DNA of 64,000 nucleotides from Stropharia rugosoannulata (taxonomy: Eukaryota > Basidiomycota > Agaricomycetes > Agaricales > Strophariaceae): positions 868,001 to 932,000 of the forward strand of contig JANCIK010000004.1 in the NCBI GenBank assembly GCA_028532985.1, in the 5' to 3' direction. The notes under the pieces are model-generated. The model had not been told where the DNA came from. It did no database searches and saw nothing but the letters and a program-made list of their open reading frames with translations. Position 1 is the stretch's first letter, and every line of letters starts with the position of its first letter. A program made the position numbers and the translations under genes. Shown piece by piece: positions 47,795 through 60,854 of this stretch.

Positions 47795-50700
47795 ATGACT
47801 ACTCCTCCCGCCGATCCTCCAGTGCCGCCCCAGCCGCTGCCGTCAACTCCGCCGACCATCGACAAGCCGGCGTCCACCAGGAAGCCCCGGCAGAGGAAGC
47901 GCGCCGCAGAGCCAGAAAAGGACAAGCAGCGCCCCCCCGAGCCCCAGCGTGAGTCCATGGCCCGCCCGCCCCGCCCCCACTGACCCCCCGCAGCCTACTC
48001 GCCCCGCGGCCCCGTCTTCCAGCCCTACCCCGGGCCCCAGTACATCATGAACCCCCCCTACCCCGTCAACGGCAGCCCCTACCCCCAGCACCCCCAACAG
48101 CCCCAGCAGCAGATGCAGGCCCCCGCCATGGGTGCACCCCCGCCCCAGTACGCCTACCCACTCCACCCCAACCCCTACTCCCACGCCTACCCGCCCTACG
48201 CCCAGTATGCCCAGCCCATGATGATGTACGGGCCCCCCCGCCATCCCATCCAGGACCCGCAGCACCACGACCAGACCCAGTCCGTCTCCGCGCCCCAGCA
48301 GGGCAAGCGCAAGCGCAAGGATGCCCGCAAGGCCGGCGACCGAGCCTCCGACGACGAGACCGCCGCGTCCGGCAGCGATGCCCCCCGCCAGACCCTCTCC
48401 CAGAAGCAGGCCGCCACCCAGTCCGCCCTCGACCTCAAGAAGCGCACAAAGACGGTAGGTCTCACCCGCCCCGCCCCGATGCCCGTGTCTGACCCGCTCC
48501 CAGCAACGCGCCTGCGACTCGTGCCGCTCCCGCAAAATTCGCTGCGATGTCATCGCCGACTCGGTACCTTTTTTTTTTTTGCCCCTCTGTGTCTGCCCTG
48601 CTCACCGCTCTCCAGGAGCCCGCCCTGTGCCAGCACTGCAAGCAGTATGGCTTCGAGTGCACGTTCTTCCTCCCCATCACCGAGACGCGTTTCAAGAAGA
48701 AGAAGCTGGAGGAGGAGGCGGAAAAGGAAAAGGCCGCAGCTGCTGCCGCTGCAGCGGTCTCCGATTCAGCAAAGGCAGGGCCGTCCCATCACGATGGCCA
48801 GAACCGCGACATAGGCGTCTTCGGTAAGCTACTCTCCTCCAATTCCCCGAATCCGCCATTTGTCCTAGTTCGGACTTACATGACGGCGTAGGGCCTACTT
48901 CTCCTGCTCACCTATTGCACTCTCAAGCCACCATCAACTCCCGCATATACGAGACCTACGACCAGCGCTACCAGCATACCTTCGAGATCAGCAAGAACGG
49001 CGACGGTCTCATCAAGGTCCAGAAGCCGGTCGCCGACGACCAGCACGTTGTACATCCAAAGCAGCTTGATCTGCACATTGAGCGCGATGTCATCGAGAAC
49101 CTTGTAAATGCTTACTTTGCCGACATAGCGCCTATTCTGCCTATTGTCACCGAGTCAGAGTTCCTTGCCACCCCCAATCCCGCGCCGATCCTGGTCTACT
49201 CCATGTGCCTTGTTGCCGCTGCCCGGCGCGAGGTGCCGCAGAAAGTCTTCGACTCGATCCGGTATGCGGTCAATACCACCATCAAGGCAGAAGATGTCCT
49301 ATCCACCGCGAGCATCGTTAATGTCCAGGCTCTCCTCATCCTGTGCATGACTGGCGATTGCCACTCGCAATATGTCCCGAACGCCCTGTCAGCCCTCTGG
49401 ATCCGCCTTGGGTCGGCCATCCGCATGGTAAGATAAACTCACACATCTGTTTCGCCTTTCTGATATTTCGTAGGCCCAGGACTTGGGTCTGCACCGCGCC
49501 GAGTCGGTCAAGCAGGACATCGAGCTCAGGAGGCGCCTCTGGGGTGCTTGTCTCATCTGTGACCGATGGCAAGTGCTCGTTGTCTGTAGCCGCATGTGTC
49601 TTCTCTAACGGCTTCTGCAGGACGAGCATCACCTACGGGCATCCATATATGATCGACGTCCAGGACTGCGACGCCCGCCTGCCGTCGTCAGGTGATCCCA
49701 CGGATCTGTACATGGACGAGCTCGTAAGATTGAGTATCATCCTCGGAAGAGTGCAGAAGACCATCTACAGGTGCGCCCTTTTTTATAGGGTCTAGACAGG
49801 GGCTGATCGCATGCCGTTCTTAGTCCATCGGGTCTTACCTTCATCAAGGATGAGCAGTTGTACGAGTTGTTGGCGGATATGCAGCGCTGGCAGGAAGGCT
49901 TGCCAGAGCACCTCAAATTCAGAGGCCCAGAGACTTCTCGCGAGGGCGGTATGTGCTTATTTTTTTCCCGGATTTGATAACATATACCGACTTTATATAG
50001 GTCTCTTGCACCTCCTCTACTCTTGTGTTTCCATGATGTTCTGGCGAGTCTTTATGCGTATTAGCTATTCGTGCCCTGCGCATCTCAAGTTCGGCTTGAC
50101 GGTTGAACAATGGACTTCCCTTGTCCGCATGACATCAGAGTCGATCGATTGGCTCGACGCAAATGAACGTGTATACGACGTTTGGTTGCTCATTGCTTAC
50201 GCGGCGACGTCTTGTGCTCTTGTACAAGTAGGTCGTCGCTCAACCTAGTATTCCAATAGCTAATGCACCATTTCAGTATCACACTTGCATACGTCGCAAG
50301 GACGAGGAGGCACAGACTTCTTTGCGCAAGCTGCGCGATTGTGTTCGCCGCTGGGAAGGTTCAATTTCACCCGACCATATGTCTGCTCGTCGCAAGGCCT
50401 GTTTTTACTCTTTAATGGCACTTGTGTTGCATATGCTAATCGTGTAAAATATAGACTGCGGAAATCATCGCATTGTTGTACGAGGCAACGCAAGAGCCGC
50501 AGCCGATGGAAGCGCCTGCGTTGAATCCAACCAGCGGAGTTACGGGCAAACAGCCTGTTATACTCGACTACAAGAAAGATCCGACCCGCCCGGGTGGTGG
50601 AGTCTTCATCGCGGCACCTGGCAAGAAAGCCGACTTCCAGGATGTCCCTGCTGGGACTATCATCAGCGGAAATTCGGAGGACGGCAACAGCGGTGGCGGC

Positions 50701-51459
50701 GAAGCAAGCGCTGCGAGTGACTCTGAAGGTGAGGTAGCGTCCCTAGTGGCCGCGCGCGCGGCCGCGGGCGCGAACGTCTCTCTACCCGCTCAGAACCATA
50801 ATGACCGTGCATACAACACTATGTTATTCTCCCCTTCGCCGTTTGCACCCGCTTCGCTGCCTGCACCCATGCGCAACACCAACGAAAATACCAATCCCGA
50901 TTACAACACGGCAAACGCGGAATATTATGCGGCATCCTCACATATGCACTCCGGTGGCGTGATGGCGCCTGTCTCTGATGTACGTGGGGCGGCATCAGCT
51001 AACAAAAATGCGCAGCAACAACAACAAACCATGCTGGCTAGCAGTAGTGGCATGGGCGTCAACTTCACCGTGCTCACTGGTGGCAATGGCCGTGGAGGTG
51101 CCAACGTCAACCCGGCGATGAACCAACAAGCACAGGGCACTGTACAGGTGATGAACACACTGGATCCATCACAGGGAAGTGCAGGCTTGGCCCAACTCGC
51201 TAATGCGGATGGCTTCCTCGAGGGTATACCCGGCGGAATGTTTGATTGGGGTGAGTTTTATTTAACATCGCGTGTTGGGTGGCGCTCATGGATATTTTTT
51301 GTCATTTCTCTTTTATTTTCTGTTTGGCTGGTGTTTCGATGTACAGGTCAGTGGGATACGTTCTTCAGCCGGCTTGGAGGCGGCGCGGGAATGGGATTCC
51401 AACAGCCGCCGCAGTACCAGCAACCAACCCAACAGCAACCCCCGCCTACTGGACGTTGA
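47795..51459 (+). CDS. Zn2Cys6 transcription factor with fungal-specific TF domain
   Basis: Twelve exons: 47795-47948, 47994-48454, 48504-48563, 48616-48823, 48892-49427, 49474-49568, 49621-49770, 49824-49948, 50001-50227, 50277-50396, 50455-51250 and 51347-51459; 1014 residues. Two introns need GC donors (49569 gcaagt, 50397 gcctgt). A Pro/Gln/Tyr-rich N-terminus and a KRKRKDARK basic patch precede the binuclear zinc cluster C209-x2-C212-x6-C219-x10-C230-x2-C233-x6-C240. The regulatory (fungal-specific TF, xylanolytic-regulator type) domain spans about 300-610, with MCLVAAARREVP and RLGSAIRMAQDLGLHRAES. The C-terminus is Gln/Asn/Gly-rich. Target genes are unknown; the name of the superfamily does not imply xylanase control. 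Confidence 0.9.
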
Positions 51460-52203
51460 GAACTGCATAATTGGGTTCTTTTCCGTTTCCGAGCCTTTTT
51501 CTTTCATTCAACAAAACAGGGTGAACGTTGCCACCCAAAAAAAGAAATGTATAAATCATCTTGTTTCTACTCTTTCTCTTTATTTTTTCGTAACCCTTCT
51601 TTCCGAAAATTTGAGCAGATTGCACTCCGCCTTCTTCACCTCTGCCATTGCACGACCGACGCGCAGAAGTATCGCGTCTGCTTGCACTCTGGCATACATA
51701 CCTCTTTCATTACGATTTGTGGCACCGTTCTTGATTGTTTAATGCGACCTTTCTTCCCTCTTCTCGATCGTTGATGGACACATTGGACTCAGTCTCGTGG
51801 CTATCATTATTATTGAAGTGTATCGTATGTAAAGTACTTTACTTTCCTGGCTCCGGTGGGTAGTCAGGAGAGTGGCACCTCTTGTACATCAGATCGTCTT
51901 GTCACTTTTGAGTCTTCGTGACTTGTGGACGCCTGGCGGCCGCAGCCGTCGCCGAAATAGGAAGCCGAACAAAGATCGACGTCATGCCAGAAGCGCAAGA
52001 TTCACAAATTAGGCGAGGTTGTCCGCTCGCTCTATCCGCTTCTCTTGCAACCATCTGGCATCGCATCGCAACCACACGTTCTTCCGCCCTCCACCCACAT
52101 ATAAGTAGCAAGCACTGCAAATATAGCCACTGCTCTGTGTAAAGGCAGGCTCTGAGCTCTTGAGTCGACGACGACAGCGGGCAGGCAGTGAAACCTGGTT
52201 AGC
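51460..52203. other. intergenic spacer
   Basis: 3' flank of the Zn2Cys6 gene and promoter of the SAC gene. No gene or RNA recognised; overlapping open frames on both strands lack features. Confidence 0.5.
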
Positions 52204-55200
52204 ATGAAGCGCTTCTTCGAAAGGGCGACCAAGCCGTTTTCTCCGCAGGACGGCGACAATGCAACGCCCGCGCAGCAGGTGAGAACGATGAACTCGACCG
52301 CGACTTCGTCGACAAGCCATGGTCGGACGACACAGAACAGTAATATGAATGTAAGCAGCACGAGTGTGAACAGCGGCGGTGCCGCGGCGGCCATCGCCCA
52401 TGCGACGTCGACGATTGGGCTGCGCCCGAAGGACGTCATCCCTGCGTTCCCGCATCCGTGCCCACACACGCACCTCGCGCTCCTCGCGACGAAGGAGGGC
52501 CTGCTTATGCGTCCCCATGTAGGCGGGACGGACGCTGCGGATTCCGGCAGAGGGTACGTCCGTGTGGCGTGGGGCCGCGGTGGGGCGGTCACGGAGGTGA
52601 CCGACGATGGAGGCGGCGAAGGGGCGAACTGGGGCGAGGCGGTGGTGGTGTACGGGCTCGTGGGGGTGCTCGAGCTGTTTGATTGTGGGTAGCCCGCTTA
52701 TCGTCCCGTCCCGTTGTGCATCTCATCCTGCCGCGATAGGCTCGTATCTGCTGGTTATCACCGCGCGGACGGAGGTCGGGAGCGGTGCGTCTTTGTGCTT
52801 GTGGTGTTATTGTATTGCTCTGAGGGAGTAACAATCTTAGTTCTCGACCCGCTGCATGCGGTGTATGGCGTGAAGAGCGTCGCAGAGATTCCACTCGTCG
52901 AAGATAGGGCGCGGTCGATGTTACATATGCTGGCGACGCGGAAGGCCGCGCAGACGCGCCCTTCGCTGATGCCCCGCAACGGAACGATTGATAGCGTGGA
53001 CAATGAAGATGAGCCACCGGTGGCTGTAAAGGCGTCCCCGCGTGTCCAATTCTTGACCCCTGCTGCGCGGTTCCTGCAGGGCACCGGCGCCGGAGGCTCG
53101 GGCGCCAACCAAGATGTCGGGCGCTCCATCGAGCGGCCCCCATCGGCGGACTCGATCGCGTCTGTCGCGTCCCTGTCCAGCGGCTCGGAGGCTTCAGGCG
53201 GCCCAGCAGCACCTGTATTCAAAACACTCGCATCGCGTCTTTCGTTTTGGAACAAGCCTATGGGTAAAGCTGCATCTGCGCCGGGCGGTGGTGGGCAGGT
53301 GCACGTCCCCGTGCCAATGTCGCTCAACGAGGAGCAGCGAGTTCTGGAGAAGATGGTGCATGAAGGCACCGAGCCACCTGCGGAGGTTATTGAAAGCATA
53401 TTGGCGAACACTGCACCGCCTCCAACAACTGCGGAAGAGCGACATACAGAACTGGAGACCAAAGTCGTCCGCGAGACAATCAGAGAGTTTACGAAGGGCG
53501 ACATGTACTTCGCATATACTTTTGGTGAGTACTTTACTATAATCTAGATGACTTTATTTAACATATTTCAACTGCAGACCTGACAAGGTCGCTGCAGCAC
53601 AAGCAGGAACTCGTACTGAAGTCTCAGAAACAGCATGACCTACTCGCAGGTCTCGGCGCACTCTCTACCCCTGATTCTGACCAACAAGTACCTATGAGTC
53701 CCATGGACGGGAAGTTTTCTCCCATTACGGACCCACATCCTTCCCTCCCGTTGTGGAGACGTGTTGATAAGCAATTCTGGTGGAACGAGTGGCTGTCAAA
53801 ACCTTTTATCGATGCAGGAGTATGTATTCTTTTAATTAATCACATTCAATTAATCCTTAATTTTATTCGAAGTTGCATTCGTATATCCTTCCCATCATGC
53901 AAGGATTCTGTCAGGCTACTCAGTTCACCATTCCTGTCGACCCCATTGCGGTTGATCAAGAAACGCTGATTGACTATGTTATTATCTCACGTAGATCACG
54001 GTACCGGCCTGGGCTGAGATATCAGCGGCGAGGCATTGACGATGCCGCTAACGTGGCTAATTTTGTTGAGACGGAGACAATATTGCGCGTTGAGGTTTGT
54101 TTATGGTACATTTGTGTTTGGTATCTTGTTCAAGTGTGTATTTCAGCGCGAGCGGAAAGAAAACGTATTTTCTTATGTGCAGATTAGAGGCTCAAGTAAG
54201 TGGTTTTCAGAGATTCAGCTTTTCATATTTCTAATTTTTCTGCTTATAGTACCTCTATTTTGGACGCAGACAGGATATGGGCTGAAGCCCCCTCCCGTGC
54301 TCGCCGCCGATCGTACGCTCCAACAGAATCTGGATACCTTGAAGCGTCATTTCCAGAAAACGATCCCGGTATATGGACCCCATGTCAGTGGATCTCGGCT
54401 ACGCAGAAGCTTCTCAGTGCTAATTAAATCTACAATGAAAGACGGTGGTAAATCTTGCCGAACAGGCAGGAAAAGAAGGTGCCATCACGCAGGCCTATCG
54501 CGAGTATATGCACGAGCTTAACATGCAGGATGCACAGTGTGTTATACTACAGTTCATTCCCTACTTCTATTGACGTTCTGATGATAGGTACTGTGAATAT
54601 GACTTCCACACGGAGACCAAGGGCATGAAGTATGTGATGGCAAAGTAATCCCCGGAGAATTACACTCACGTTAAAATAAATTAGATACGAGAACATCTCC
54701 ACTCTTATCGACAAGATGGAGCGGACTTTCGAAACCCAGGGGTGTGTCCAATTCAGATTAAAGATGCACCGACAATTCTTACATACAACAATAGGTACTT
54801 CTGGATCTCAGATAACGTGGTGTTCTCCCAACAGAAGGGCGTTTTCCGCGTGAACTGCATAGATTGTCTGGATCGAACTAATGTTGTCCAGGTACGAGTT
54901 GTTCTCTTTCTCATGGGGTCAGTAGTCTAATCGGCCTCAAAATAGTCGGCTTTTGCAAGATATGTCATGAATAAACAGCTCAGCGCCGTTGCACTCCTTA
55001 ATCCCAATGCTGGGAGAGTGAACGCCGACATTGCTTTCAATGATGGTAGGTATGGATTTAGCAAGCATACTTCACGCACTTACAGAAACTTTGCTTCTAC
55101 TTAGTTTGGGCAAATAATGGAGATGCTATAAGCCGTGCTTAGTATGTCTTCTGAACTCCTTATCCTATGATTCTGTCTAAATGTACGCAGCGCCGGAACA

Positions 55201-56643
55201 TCTGCACTCAAGGTTTGTCTTTAGCTTACTTTTTTTCTATTCCAAACTGACATATTTCTGGATAATAGGGAGACTTTACCAGGTACCGGTTCACTTTATT
55301 GAATCAAACTAGATCATTAGGTTAACAGAAGCAAATGAAGAACAGGCAAACGTGATTTGAGCGGCATGCTGAATGATGGAGTCAACTCACTTGCAAGGTG
55401 AGTGGACCCCAACTTAGGGAATCAGTGGCTATAACAAGGTTAATGCGTGATCCGCTGTAACTGTAGGATGTATACAGCGACATTCAGTGACTGGTTTTGC
55501 CAAGCCGTGATTGACTTCATGCTCGGTAATCGCACGACTTCGGTCTTCTCAGAGTTCTTGCTCAAACTTAAATCAACCGATCCACGCGATTTAATAAGAC
55601 TCTCGAAGATCCGGGCAGAAGCAATTGCGACATCCATTTCCCGCGTGCTGCCGGAAGGTGAGCGGTTACTGTCGGGCTGGACTTTATTCGCCCCAGAGGA
55701 TTTAAACGCCAAGATTGGAATCAAGTTCGAGGAGAAAGTGCTATTATTGGTGTGTTGCCATAGTTCAATGCATTTGAGTATATGCCGATGATTTTCAGTC
55801 TGCGAAAGCTTTATATATTGTGGTCAGTCAGGTTTATTTCTTGTCTGTTTTATAACCTTAGTGTCTTGCAGAGATACGACTATACCCTGGAGAAGGTGAA
55901 GCTTTATACCCGTGTACCTCTCGGCGACATTATCCATATAAGCAAAGGTTAGTGACTCTCAGGAAATATTCTGATTAATGACCAAATTGGATTCAGGTGC
56001 ATATATTCTTTCCCCACTTGAGGAATCAAGCTGCGACCCTGACCAGAACGCGGGTTTTGTGGTAACATGGTTGGCCTCCCGTCAAGAGTCCCGCGTTACG
56101 AGTTATTCCGTACGCAACAGCCTTGAACTGACGTCAAGTCCGCCACAAACGCCTACTTCGCCAAGTTCGCCAACGTTCCTCTCTAAATCCACCGCCCATG
56201 GTCGCAATAGAAGCAGGAGCAATACATTGCCTGCACTTTCGAGTTTCCTGAACTCATCTTCGTTTAACACTGCTGGGCCTGGCCAACAGAATTACGCAGC
56301 GTTCAAAGTGCTCGCAGTTGACCCGGCGCGGGGAAGGCGGATGTCCAGTGGTACAAACGGGATGTATGCTGAGACGTCGGACGAGATGCATGGCGCCGAG
56401 ACGTGCAAGGAGGCGGTTGATCTCATCGTAGAGCGAATACAGAACGCATGCAGCGATATAGGCGGGGCGCAGGGCAACTTCGTGGTGGAGGAAGATGTTG
56501 TCAGGTGAGCATGCACCGGAGATCTATAGAAATGAGTACTGAAGAGATGCTCTACATTCAGTTTAAAGGAAGCCCAACGGGTAACGAGTGTCTATGCAAA
56601 AATGGAGTATGGAGTCAAGAGATTGTTGTGGCTTGGCGGCTAG
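52204..56643 (+). CDS. SAC2-type phosphoinositide phosphatase (INPP5F-like)
   Basis: Twenty-one exons: 52204-52684, 52740-52784, 52841-53524, 53578-53819, 53873-54094, 54147-54195, 54250-54383, 54442-54536, 54588-54629, 54685-54741, 54795-54891, 54946-55045, 55105-55141, 55191-55212, 55269-55282, 55341-55397, 55467-55749, 55799-55822, 55872-55947, 55997-56504 and 56562-56643. They give 1116 residues, all in frame. The SAC domain includes DMYFAYTFDLTRS, RRGIDDAANVANFVETE and the catalytic RVNCIDCLDRTN with C705 and R711 (CX5R). After it comes an hSac2-like domain (LNAKIGIKFEEKVLLL through the GDIIHISKGAYILSP strand). INPP5F-type enzymes remove the 4-phosphate of phosphoinositides on endocytic membranes. 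The first 250 residues contain a long Ser/Ala-rich insert. Exon 15 is 14 bp. Confidence 0.93.
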
Positions 56644-56800
56644 CCAGATTATTTTTACTTATATCTATAAAATGTATACCGTGTAGTTTAATATCAGCAA
56701 GACTTAATCAGATTCGATGAAAATACAGCAATGGAAGTAAGACAGCATTTAATTTATACAGAAGAATGACATTGACAGGCAGAAGAGATGGCATAACCCG

Positions 56801-59590
56801 TCATTTACTGATAACTGTAATCGTTGCAACTAAGCTACCTGTTGTGTCTGTCGGCTTTGGCCTTTCTGGGTCCTTTCGATGGTGCTTTTGCGAAGTAAAA
56901 GGTGATTCTTGAACAATGCTTGTCATGTCAGTGTAGCCAGAAGAAACAAACAACTTCAGAAAGCCTGTTCCTTCCGTTTGGTCTTCCTCAAGGTCAAAGG
57001 CGAAAGGATCACCGCCATTAGCGCCGTATCCTATCGTCATATCTTTGTTTGGTTGCAAAGGTGCATCAGTGTGGCACTGGGGAAGACACCATTCCTAGGA
57101 TATATATGATTAGTCGGCTTGATATGGCGAGGTGATGAAAGTTAAAAACCTGAATGCTGTAATCAACAGGATTGAAATAGAAGAGGTAGGCAAACAGCTC
57201 GGTCGTAGAATCATTTGTGATCCTGACACCATAGCTGTCTTCAACATCTTTATCGAATAATAATTGGGCGGCACAATTGCTGTCAAAGAGGTCATCGGAC
57301 GACATGGGTACGTGGTACGGTAATCCTTTTTGAAGGGAACGCTCCCTTTCCCAGCGAAGGAGGTACAGATGCAGCTTGACTTCTGCATCTTCCGTCGCAC
57401 TCGACCCGACTCGGATGTTTGACTCGGTCATTTGACCCCGTTGGATATGATAGCGGAAATGGCATATACCAGTAAGGATGTCAGAAAGGTTCTCTCCAGT
57501 ACCTCGCGACTCTCCCTTGATATCAGGATATGCAGATAAAAAATTTGCGAGCCTCTCTACTTCATATTTTCCGTCCGTATTTTTCGATATGGATATATGA
57601 GCATCGGATACCGAGTCGACTAAGTGGACACTGTAGCCTGCATGTAGCCCAGTGGTGAACGAGGCATATTGCCGCACATCTTCCAAGTCGCTGAATACGT
57701 TAAGGCCGAGGGAGTTGTTGTTCCAGTCCCAGATCGTCGCCTGTGCGTCGGGAGGTATCGCAGCCGTCGACTCATGAGCATCTGTTAAAGGCCGTAGCAC
57801 AGACCGTCTTGAATACACCTTTTCAGCTGTCATCATTACGACGTGCTCCCTCTCGGAGCCTTGGACGATTGAAAATTGGGTGCCGTGGACAATGCCATGC
57901 AGCGACCCGAGAGCAACTTCGTAGCCCCCGCTTTTGCTTTTCGACCGTGTGAGATCGAAATGAAACTTCGACTTTGTTGGCACTGTGAGGGTAAATAGGA
58001 ACGAGTCCTTGTTCTTCCCTATACACTGCGGCGTCTGAATACTAAGGCGTCGGATTTGTTTTATTAGCTGGAGATATGTCAAGGATGTCAGGTCGGCGGA
58101 GCGGTAGGCCTCGCGCAGCTTCGGAATCAGTCGGGAGCTGAACCATCCGCTGTGCCCACTAGGTAGTTCTACCTCATATGCGAGCTGGCTCGTTTTGCAT
58201 GCGGCAATGAGGACGTGCGAAGCCATATCTGCATGCCTGAATCCCGCGGGGAGGACGGGGTGTGCACCACGCATGCCTTCCCAAATGTGCCTGTCTACCT
58301 CACCGTGCAGCGGGCGAGGGTTGGGTATTTGCCGCACTTTATAGGGTACACCAAGTTCGTCCGTGTCATTGACGTGGTCAATTTTGCCAACACGGTCTAT
58401 GCCGCCCGAGTGGCAGCTGTCGAATATTAAGACCTATCCAAGTCATTGTAGTAGCTTAGCTAAATTGTCTATGATACTACAGAACCATGAGCGCTTACAA
58501 TATTGTTCCCCTTCGCTTCTGCAAGCTTGCGCACAAGTGTATTGATTGTACGATCAGGTATACCAGTGATATACTGACCATCTTCGTCCAGTCTATTTTG
58601 ATCATAGGGACATATTGCTTCAATTTCATTGTCTGATGAGATCCACTCGGGCGGGGCGTCAATGCGCGCACCGTGCCCTGCGTAAAATATGATTATCGCG
58701 TCCCCATATTTGATATCTGTGTTTTGCAGTAGATGACTGCAGAAGACATCCAGAATGCGTTGCCGTGTGGCGTCCTCATTGCGCAGTGCATATATGTTGT
58801 CTTTGGGCACCTTAAGATCGTTGCGGAGAAAGTCTTCCATTTCGCGCGAGTCGGCCACGCAGCCTTGAAGTTGGCTCTCTTCGTCGAGGTAGGGATACTA
58901 ATTACATGAGAAATAGGTTTTAATTGAGTGAGTAGATAACGATTTATGAGTATAAGAAGCTCACCTCGTTTATACCGATGATAAGCGCATATATGCGACT
59001 TTTCCCAACGCGAAAGGTTACAGACGACTCAGTCTCGGGAAACAGCCTTGTGATATCTGACAGAAACCAAGTATTCAAAAATCTGACGACTTCCAAATAC
59101 GAACGCATATATTCATACCTGTGTCCTTTGCTAAACAAGCCAGATCTTCGATGGCCTGTCCGATGAGAGCATCATGGTCCCCATCCCCCCCGACTTGTTT
59201 GTGGTACAGGCTGACCACAAGATTGATGGCGACGACATCGGTATCGGTATCTCGGGGAGGCCGCCCTGCATCGACTGTGCTGCATAGCGGGCGGATGGAT
59301 CGTCCTGAGTTAGGCAGTCCGCATAGCCATGTAAGGAGTAGAAAGACGTACAAGCTCAGCGTCTTATTGTTGTCCGACAAGGTATCAATTCTCTCGGCAC
59401 GGTCGCCGCATGCGACGACGACGTAGACATCTGGAGAGAGAGGCGGGAGAGATTTAGAAGTATGGCTGACGACTAAACGCAGAGTTAGAGACTGAATCAA
59501 GTCGGGTATTTATGTCAAATACTACTTACTGGTAACGTTGAAGTGTTCCTCGGGCGACCTAGCTACGAAATCCTCTCTGGTAGACTGCAT
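56801..59590 (-). CDS. caspase-like (peptidase C14) protein with long C-terminal region
   Basis: Exons in transcript order 59530-59590, 59119-59472, 58965-59056, 58499-58897, 57150-58433 and 56801-57094; 827 residues. The caspase domain starts at IYALIIGINEYPYLDEES (about residue 155). Its catalytic dyad is H244 in FYAGHGA and C309 in FDSCHSGG, both intact. In Agaricomycetes such metacaspase-related proteins are multi-copy; known metacaspases cleave after Arg/Lys. The 500 residues beyond the catalytic core (RSLQKGLPYHVP, SYGVRITNDSTTELFAYLFYFNP) form a conserved companion region of unknown function, possibly beta-sandwich-like. The N-terminal 150 residues are uncertain: exon 2 contains a good 47-bp intron-like stretch at 59305-59351 whose removal would shift frame. 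It converges with the SAC gene at 157 bp. Confidence 0.88.
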
Positions 59591-60854
59591 TGGTGCTCTT
59601 GAAGATGGGAGGTGTGTTTTGCTTGTTTTGCGAACAGGTAGCAGAGAACATGACCCTTAATATATAGAGTATACCGAGATGGTGTGCAATAAATCATGTA
59701 GATGTAGGCTGTGCATGCTGATCCAATAGCTGGTCGCCGCATCTAGCAAATGACAATGTACTTGAAGCATGGCTTCTAGGAAGGAGGTCTGAGACAGGCT
59801 GGGCCACACAGCAGGCACAAAATGAATAGTGTGGTAAGCAGTAAGTAGGCCTGTACTCGGAGTCTCGGACTCGGTGGGAAGTGGTCGTTGCTGTGGTCTG
59901 CTCGGCTCGGCTGTCCGACTCCTGTGTCCCTGTTGGAGACTCGGGTGGATAGTGGTCTGGATGATCTGCAATTTGAAACCGTTTAGCAGATTGACTTGAG
60001 CACTGCTAGGACACTTCGCAGGACAATACTATGCTTCTGCGTATTTGTATTAATATGTCGTATATGGTTCAATGATGTGTTGTCGAATACAACATGTACT
60101 CTATCCGACATTCTCACCCGAAAATAGGTGCCGTTTTGGCGCCTTTGGAGTTGGGATCAAGTTGGGCTTATGTTCTGGCGGATCGAGGACCTTGACTTTG
60201 GAATTATTTTGAAGTCGTTTGAAACCAACGACGAGTCACAACCTTGTGGAATGTGAACGTGGTGAACAAAGAGATAGTTGGATGTTTGCTATGTTGGTTT
60301 GGATTTGGTCAGCATGGCTGCCTTGGGCGAGAAAGAACCCTTTATGTGCACAATGTGCACAGATCACTCCTTCCTGGCAGTAAGTAGCAGAAAGTCTGGA
60401 GCATGTATCCTAAAATCCAGGTACGCAAAAAGGATAATATATACATAATTTAGTTATTTAACAATTAAACGACACCGCGCCATTTCTCGGAGTCAGCGTC
60501 CGCCGTCTGATCTGTCCATTCGGTTATTGGTCGCAAAGATAAGGTAAAATAGATGGAAATGGAAACTCAACTCAAGATTCAAGATAAATAGAGAAGAGAA
60601 GATAATGTGTACTGTCACTAAGATACCCATAGATAGAAAAGAGTTGCTGTTATATCACGAGAAACGAAGGGAACGCTGCCAAGCGAGTGAGTGAGTAGGT
60701 AGGTAGGCAGGTAGTGAGTAAGTGAGTGAACGATCATCCAAAGGAAGAAATCCGAAGAGAGGTGGAAATGAAAGGAAACGAAAGGATACGAAAGGAAAGA
60801 GAGGAAGAAATCAGTCCAGTCCGTGAATCTGAACTCAACCACATCACAACGGCA
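59591..60854. other. intergenic spacer with simple repeats
   Basis: Promoter side of the caspase-like gene and 3' flank of the LIM gene. It holds clustered gactcgg/gagactcgg motifs near 59855-59945, a doubled gtgcac near 60340-60360 and the simple repeats listed at 60684-60800. No gene recognised. Confidence 0.5.
60684..60800. repeat. simple-sequence tracts (GTGA/TAGG-type and a 10-bp tandem repeat)
   Basis: 60684-60729 is a degenerate gtga/gtag microsatellite. 60771-60800 is three copies of a 10-mer aaaggaaacg with one or two changes in copies two and three. Both lie in the probable 3' untranslated region of the LIM gene, which is read on the other strand. Confidence 0.6.

Noticed and set aside
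47843..48553. 236-codon minus-strand Gly/Leu/Val-rich open frame opposite the Zn2Cys6 gene
   Set aside because: It is the reverse reading of the Pro/Gln/Tyr-rich coding exon; repetitive and without features.
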